Assembly (NCBI GenBank): GCA_045606045.1
Contig: JAZURE010000005.1
Coordinates: forward strand, 1-17,360
DNA from: RGIG8748 sp045606045
Lineage (GTDB): Bacteria; Bacillota; Clostridia; UMGS1810
Reading direction: 5' to 3'
Length of the DNA stretch: 17,360 nucleotides
The notes beneath the pieces are model-generated. The model was not told where the DNA came from, searched no databases, and was given only the letters and a program-made list of their open reading frames with translations. The stretch's first letter is position 1; each line of letters opens with the position of its first letter. A program made the position numbers and the translations under genes. This document shows, piece by piece, positions 15,125 through 17,360 of the stretch.

Positions 15125-15201
15125 GGCCGAGTAGTTCAGTTGGTTAGAATGCCAGCCTGTCACGCTGGAGGTCGAGGGTTCGAGCCCCTTCTCGGTCGCC
15201 A
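15125..15201 (+). tRNA. tRNA-Asp (GTC)
   Basis: The 77-base gene has acceptor GGCCGAG with CTCGGTC (one G.U pair), anticodon loop CTGTCAC (anticodon GTC, aspartate), T-arm GAGGG TTCGAGC CCCTT, G73 as is normal for aspartate, and encoded CCA. It follows tRNA-Val by five bases. Confidence 0.95.
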
Positions 15202-15262
15202 CCTTGTTTTGTTGCTTTAGATTTAAGGCAGCAGAACAAACAATATGAAGTGTCTTTGGAAT

Positions 15263-15338
15263 GCCTCTGTAGCTCAGTCGGTAGAGCAGGGGACTGAAAA
15301 TCCCCGTGTCGGTGGTTCGATCCGGCCCGGAGGCACCA
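15263..15338 (+). tRNA. tRNA-Phe (GAA), with an odd T-stem
   Basis: The 76-base gene has acceptor GCCTCTG with CGGAGGC, anticodon loop CTGAAAA (anticodon GAA, phenylalanine), A73 and encoded CCA. The T-arm reads GGTGG TTCGATC CGGCC, giving a G-G opposition at 52-62 where the usual sequence would have a G-C pair. Confidence 0.93.
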
Positions 15339-15354
15339 TAGCTACACTTTTTAT

Positions 15355-15429
15355 GCGGGAGTGGCCCAGTGGTAGAGCGTCACCTTGCCAAGGTGAACGT
15401 CGCGAGTTCGAATCTCGTCTTCCGCTCCA
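15355..15429 (+). tRNA. tRNA-Gly (GCC)
   Basis: The 75-base gene has acceptor GCGGGAG with CTTCCGC (one G.U), anticodon loop TTGCCAA (anticodon GCC, glycine), T-arm GCGAG TTCGAAT CTCGT, and encoded CCA. It is followed at once by a perfect 13-bp hairpin. Confidence 0.95.
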
Positions 15430-15431
15430 CT

Positions 15432-15460
15432 ATCAAGAGACGCACATTGCGTCTCTTGAT
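15432..15460 (+). terminator. Perfect hairpin after tRNA-Gly (terminator-like)
   Basis: ATCAAGAGACGCA and its exact complement flank a three-base loop, starting two bases after the tRNA-Gly CCA. Only TT follows, so it is a weak intrinsic terminator at best, or a 3' processing or attenuation hairpin before tRNA-Cys. Confidence 0.55.
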
Positions 15461-15471
15461 TTGCCAAAAAT

Positions 15472-15508
15472 AAGTATTCGGAATATTTTCTCTAATATCC
15501 GAATACTT
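15472..15508. repeat. Second hairpin between tRNA-Gly and tRNA-Cys
   Basis: AAGTATTCGGAATATT (15472-15487) pairs with AATATCCGAATACTT (15494-15508), with one bulged A and a six-base loop. No T-run follows. A TTGCCA (15461) 17 bases before TATTTT (15484) could be a weak promoter for tRNA-Cys overlapping this dyad; this is only suggestive. Confidence 0.45.
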
Positions 15509-15521
15509 AATATATATGTAA

Positions 15522-15596
15522 GGCGCCATGGCCAAGTGGTAAGGCACAGGTCTGCAACACCTTTATTCCCCAGTTCAAATCTGGGTGGCGCCTCCA
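15522..15596 (+). tRNA. tRNA-Cys (GCA)
   Basis: The 75-base gene has a perfect acceptor GGCGCCA with TGGCGCC, anticodon loop CTGCAAC (anticodon GCA, cysteine), T-arm CCCAG TTCAAAT CTGGG, and encoded CCA. It is set apart from the other four tRNAs by about 90 bases holding two hairpins, and is followed directly by a terminator. It is the last core gene before the AT-rich accessory region. Confidence 0.95.
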
Positions 15597-15650
15597 AAAG
15601 AGACAAACACTTTTTATAACATAGTTATAATGATGTTTGTCTCTTTTTCT
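15596..15650 (+). terminator. Rho-independent terminator of the tRNA cluster
   Basis: AAAAGAGACAAACA (from 15596) pairs with TGTTTGTCTCTTTT (15634-15647), with an inner TTATAAC / GTTATAA stem in the loop and a T-run at the 3' end. The A-rich left arm also allows termination in the opposite direction. Confidence 0.85.
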
Positions 15651-15712
15651 ATGCAAATTTAACATAAAGGGGGGTCTTGGATTGGTAGAATTGTTTAGGA
15701 GGATTTGGGTAG

Positions 15713-15736
15713 ATGAAGAAAATTTGGTGGATATAA
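15713..15736 (+). CDS. Possible seven-residue leader peptide (MKKIWWI)
   Basis: ATG15713 opens a seven-codon frame encoding MKKIWWI and ending in TAA. An AGGAGG at 15697-15702 precedes it by about ten bases. Two hairpins follow directly: AACATCA / TGATGTT (15735-15754) and a terminator with a U-run (15782-15813). Short peptide plus terminator is the layout of ribosome-mediated attenuation, and the two adjacent tryptophan codons recall the trp leader. The genes downstream are recombinases, not biosynthetic, and no clear antiterminator pairing is visible. It may be chance. Confidence 0.35.
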   Translation: MKKIWWI

Positions 15737-15781
15737 CATCATAATGGTGATGTTTTAAAATTGGATATTATAAATTTTGAG

Positions 15782-15813
15782 CACATTTTGAGTGAAATCA
15801 AGATGTGTTTTTT
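15782..15813 (+). terminator. Terminator hairpin upstream of the recombinase cassette
   Basis: CACAT-T-TTGA (15782-15791) pairs with TCAA-G-ATGTG (15798-15807) around a six-base loop and is followed by TTTTTT. It ends about 20 bases before the ribosome binding site of the first recombinase-like gene, so it either insulates the cassette or attenuates it. Confidence 0.7.
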
Positions 15814-15845
15814 ATATTTTAAAAGTACAAAGGAGGAAACTTACA

Positions 15846-16238
15846 ATGACAAATAGCGAAATTAGAACTACAAAAAATATCAAACTTAAGGAGGAAGATA
15901 AAATGATGAAGTTGGATTTGTATGAATCGAGATTGTTTGGTAGAATTTGTTACAGGTTTGGTAGAGATGAAGACGGCTATGTTTACATCAAAGATGATGA
16001 AGCTAATGTGGTTAGAATGATTTATGACATGGCTATTAATGGTCATAGCTTGAAAAATATTCAAGAAGAATTGTATAACCGTGGAGTTAAATCGCCATCA
16101 GGTAAAGATAAGTGGACAAGGGACGTTATTGATAAAACTATAAATAACAAAAAGTATTTAGCGTATATTATTTCATTTGAAAATTTCGTTGAAGCATCTA
16201 TCGAAAAAGAATCTCGTTGCAGATACATCAGAAGTTAG
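15846..16238 (+). CDS. Truncated recombinase-domain protein (no catalytic domain)
   Basis: This 130-residue protein matches only the middle part of large serine recombinases, the 'Recombinase' DNA-binding domain. YESRLFGRICYRFGRDEDGYVYI precedes DDEANVVRMIYDMAINGHSLKNIQEELYNRGVKSPSGKDKWTRDVIDKTINNKKYLAYI (about 47-105). There is no N-terminal resolvase domain with its catalytic serine. After SIEKESRCRYIRS the frame stops, where relatives would continue into a zinc ribbon and coiled coil. AAGGAGGAAAC precedes ATG15846; a second good site (AAGGAGGAAG) precedes the ATG pair at 15903, so a shorter form is possible. It is either a decayed recombinase or an accessory DNA-binding protein of the full enzyme downstream. 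Base composition is clearly AT-richer than the core genes. Confidence 0.7.
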   Translation: MTNSEIRTTKNIKLKEEDKMMKLDLYESRLFGRICYRFGRDEDGYVYIKDDEANVVRMIYDMAINGHSLKNIQEELYNRGVKSPSGKDKWTRDVIDKTINNKKYLAYIISFENFVEASIEKESRCRYIRS

Positions 16239-16248
16239 CCTAGGGACA

Positions 16249-16320
16249 GAATTGCTGATTTGTTATATAATTCTATTATTAAAGTGAAAGGAGAATTGGA
16301 CATGGACAAATCAGCAATTC
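16249..16320 (+). repeat. Perfect 14-bp inverted repeat around the start of the KilA-N gene
   Basis: GAATTGCTGATTTG (16249-16262) and CAAATCAGCAATTC (16307-16320) are exact complements. The 44-base loop holds the ribosome binding site (AAAGGAG) and the ATG at 16302, and the right arm is codons 2-7. It may act as an operator for a dimeric protein or as an mRNA fold affecting translation. Confidence 0.6.
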
Positions 16321-16877
16321 AAAATCAGCTACGGTATATCATTGCAAAAGAACAGTATATGAAGCCATTACTTCAAAGTGAAATTATAACCGAAGAGGTA
16401 TATAACGAAGTATTAGAAAATCTGTATGATGAATTTGAGGTCTGGAGATATAGCAGAATACAGAACCCAAGTATTGAATTTAGAAAGAAGAAAAGAGAGG
16501 CAAGAAACAATTTATTGGAGCAGAATCCAGGATATATTTCTTTAACAGAGTTAGCAAGAAGCAAACCACAAAAATCAACAGGGTACACTATTCAAATGTG
16601 GTTAAGAGATAGTGGAACCGTTGATTTTCTTTCTTTGTGGGAAAATAAGCACAATGAAAAGTTTCTTTCAATTCCGGTAGAATTAAAAGTTTTAACACCC
16701 AAAATATGGATTAAAGAAACTCATTCTATCGGAATTGTATCAAGACAGGGCAAGAATGGTGGGACATATGCACATAAAGAAATAGCATTGCATTTTATGT
16801 GCTGGTTGTCTGCAGAAATGATGCTAAATGTTATAGAAAAATACTTGGAGGTAATGAATGATGAGAAAGATAACTGA
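16302..16877 (+). CDS. KilA-N domain protein of a mobile element
   Basis: This is a 191-residue protein. The N-terminal part (1-50) is helical, with LLQSEIITEEVYNEVLENL resembling the short 'addressing' helices (SHOCT-like) of small element-encoded proteins. From about residue 78 there is a KilA-N domain, a phage-type DNA-binding module: YISLTELARSK, then TIQMWLRDSGTVDFLSLWENKHNEKF, KIWIKETHSIGIVSRQGKNGGTYAHKEIALHFMCWLSAEMML. KilA-N proteins occur in phages and mobile elements and are mostly of unknown detailed function. ATG16302 has AAAGGAGA before it; an upstream in-frame TTG has none. The gene lies between a recombinase fragment and a full recombinase, overlapping the latter by about 20 bases, so co-expression is likely. 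A perfect inverted repeat surrounds its start. Confidence 0.85.
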   Translation: MDKSAIQNQLRYIIAKEQYMKPLLQSEIITEEVYNEVLENLYDEFEVWRYSRIQNPSIEFRKKKREARNNLLEQNPGYISLTELARSKPQKSTGYTIQMWLRDSGTVDFLSLWENKHNEKFLSIPVELKVLTPKIWIKETHSIGIVSRQGKNGGTYAHKEIALHFMCWLSAEMMLNVIEKYLEVMNDEKDN

Positions 16878-17360
16878 AATTCCAGCTACAATTTGCAGAC
16901 AGTCACAAGACATAAATAAACAATATAGAGTAGCAGCATACTGTAGGGTTAGTACAGATAAAGAAGAACAGGAGAATAGTTTAAAAAATCAAATTACATA
17001 TTACAAAAGCAAAATTGAGAACACGCCTAATTGGACTTTGGTTGATATTTTTGCTGATTTCGGCATAAGCGGAATGAATGATACAAACAGAATTGAATTT
17101 CAGAGAATGCTTGTGATGTGTAATAAGGGAAAAATAGATTTGATTATTACAAAGTCAATTTCACGATTTGCAAGAAATACGGTTGATTGTCTAACACATG
17201 TGAGAAAACTAAAAGCAAATAATATAGGAGTCATTTTTGAAAAGGAAGGAATAAACACACTTGATGCGGTTAGTGAAACATTCTTAACATGGTTCAGTGC
17301 ATTTGCTCAGGCAGAAAGCGAGTCATTAAGTCAAAATATAACCAGAGGTAAAAGGATGGG
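16858..17360 (+). CDS. Large serine recombinase, N-terminal catalytic part (runs off the window)
   Basis: This is a site-specific recombinase that would integrate or excise the element through a serine-linked intermediate. The visible 167 residues contain the resolvase catalytic domain: YRVAAYCRVSTDKEEQENSLKNQ with the catalytic Ser32, ADFGISGMNDTNRIEFQRML, and the active-site arginines in ITKSISRFARNTVDCL, then FEKEGINTLDAVSE and AQAESESLSQNI leading into the helix before the recombinase domain. GGAGG at 16847-16851 sets the start at ATG16858 (ATG16861 is the alternative). It overlaps the end of the KilA-N gene. The frame is open to the window edge, so total length and the C-terminal zinc ribbon cannot be judged. 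Composition is AT-rich like its two upstream neighbours. Confidence 0.92.
   Translation, partial: MMRKITEIPATICRQSQDINKQYRVAAYCRVSTDKEEQENSLKNQITYYKSKIENTPNWTLVDIFADFGISGMNDTNRIEFQRMLVMCNKGKIDLIITKSISRFARNTVDCLTHVRKLKANNIGVIFEKEGINTLDAVSETFLTWFSAFAQAESESLSQNITRGKRM

Noticed and set aside
15522..15596. The 3' end of tRNA-Cys as the attachment site of the accessory element
   Set aside because: The tRNA is intact and followed by its own terminator, and no second copy of its 3' end is visible. Serine recombinases also often do not use tRNA ends. The right-hand end is outside the window, so the idea is unsupported rather than excluded.
15713..15736. A tryptophan-operon leader
   Set aside because: No tryptophan gene follows and there is no clear antiterminator alternative; only the peptide and a terminator resemble one.

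Overview
The window looks like a chromosomal stretch of a low-to-mid GC anaerobic Bacillota of the Clostridia type, probably a gut bacterium. The pointers are strong AGGAGG-type ribosome binding sites, an S-layer-homology (SLH) protein, an E. coli-like fermentative D-lactate dehydrogenase, a biotin-dependent sodium-pumping oxaloacetate decarboxylase, and a compact tRNA cluster with encoded CCA ends. The species cannot be named from the sequence alone.

Layout. (1) 1-141: the end of an IS3-family insertion sequence, transposase start on the minus strand. It sits exactly at the 5' end of a large SLH protein gene (to 2934) and appears to have removed that gene's promoter, start and signal-peptide front. 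(2) 3027-4001: ldhA. (3) 4002-4690: no gene, but two adjacent large palindromic elements (4006-4344 and 4456-4644) and a GC-rich hairpin. (4) 4692-6068, minus: a membrane-anchored WG-repeat protein. (5) 6193-7302: a D-Ala-D-Ala carboxypeptidase, convergent with trmB (7330-7977, minus) across a shared hairpin. (6) 8123-9233: rluB plus a small GNAT-like protein, directly coupled. (7) 9364-13175: a complete oadG / biotin carrier / oadB / oadA operon with its own promoter, an operator-like palindrome and a strong terminator. OadB carries an unusual secreted N-terminal domain. (8) 13240-14950: hslO and a phosphoglycolate-phosphatase-like HAD protein, separated by a third palindromic element whose left arm contains the hslO stop codon. 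(9) 14986-15650: a consensus promoter, tRNA-Val, Asp, Phe, Gly and Cys, and a terminator.

(10) 15650-17360: a clearly AT-richer accessory region, probably the edge of an integrated element. It holds a tiny leader ORF (MKKIWWI) followed by a terminator hairpin, a recombinase fragment without the catalytic domain, a KilA-N protein whose start codon sits in the loop of a perfect 14-bp inverted repeat, and an overlapping large serine recombinase that runs off the window.

The metabolic genes fit fermentation: LdhA reoxidises NADH on pyruvate, and the Oad complex turns oxaloacetate into pyruvate while exporting sodium. The least conventional parts are the palindromic elements and the recombinase / KilA-N / recombinase cassette. 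No complete novel system is demonstrated; the cassette is the best candidate and is cut off by the window edge.
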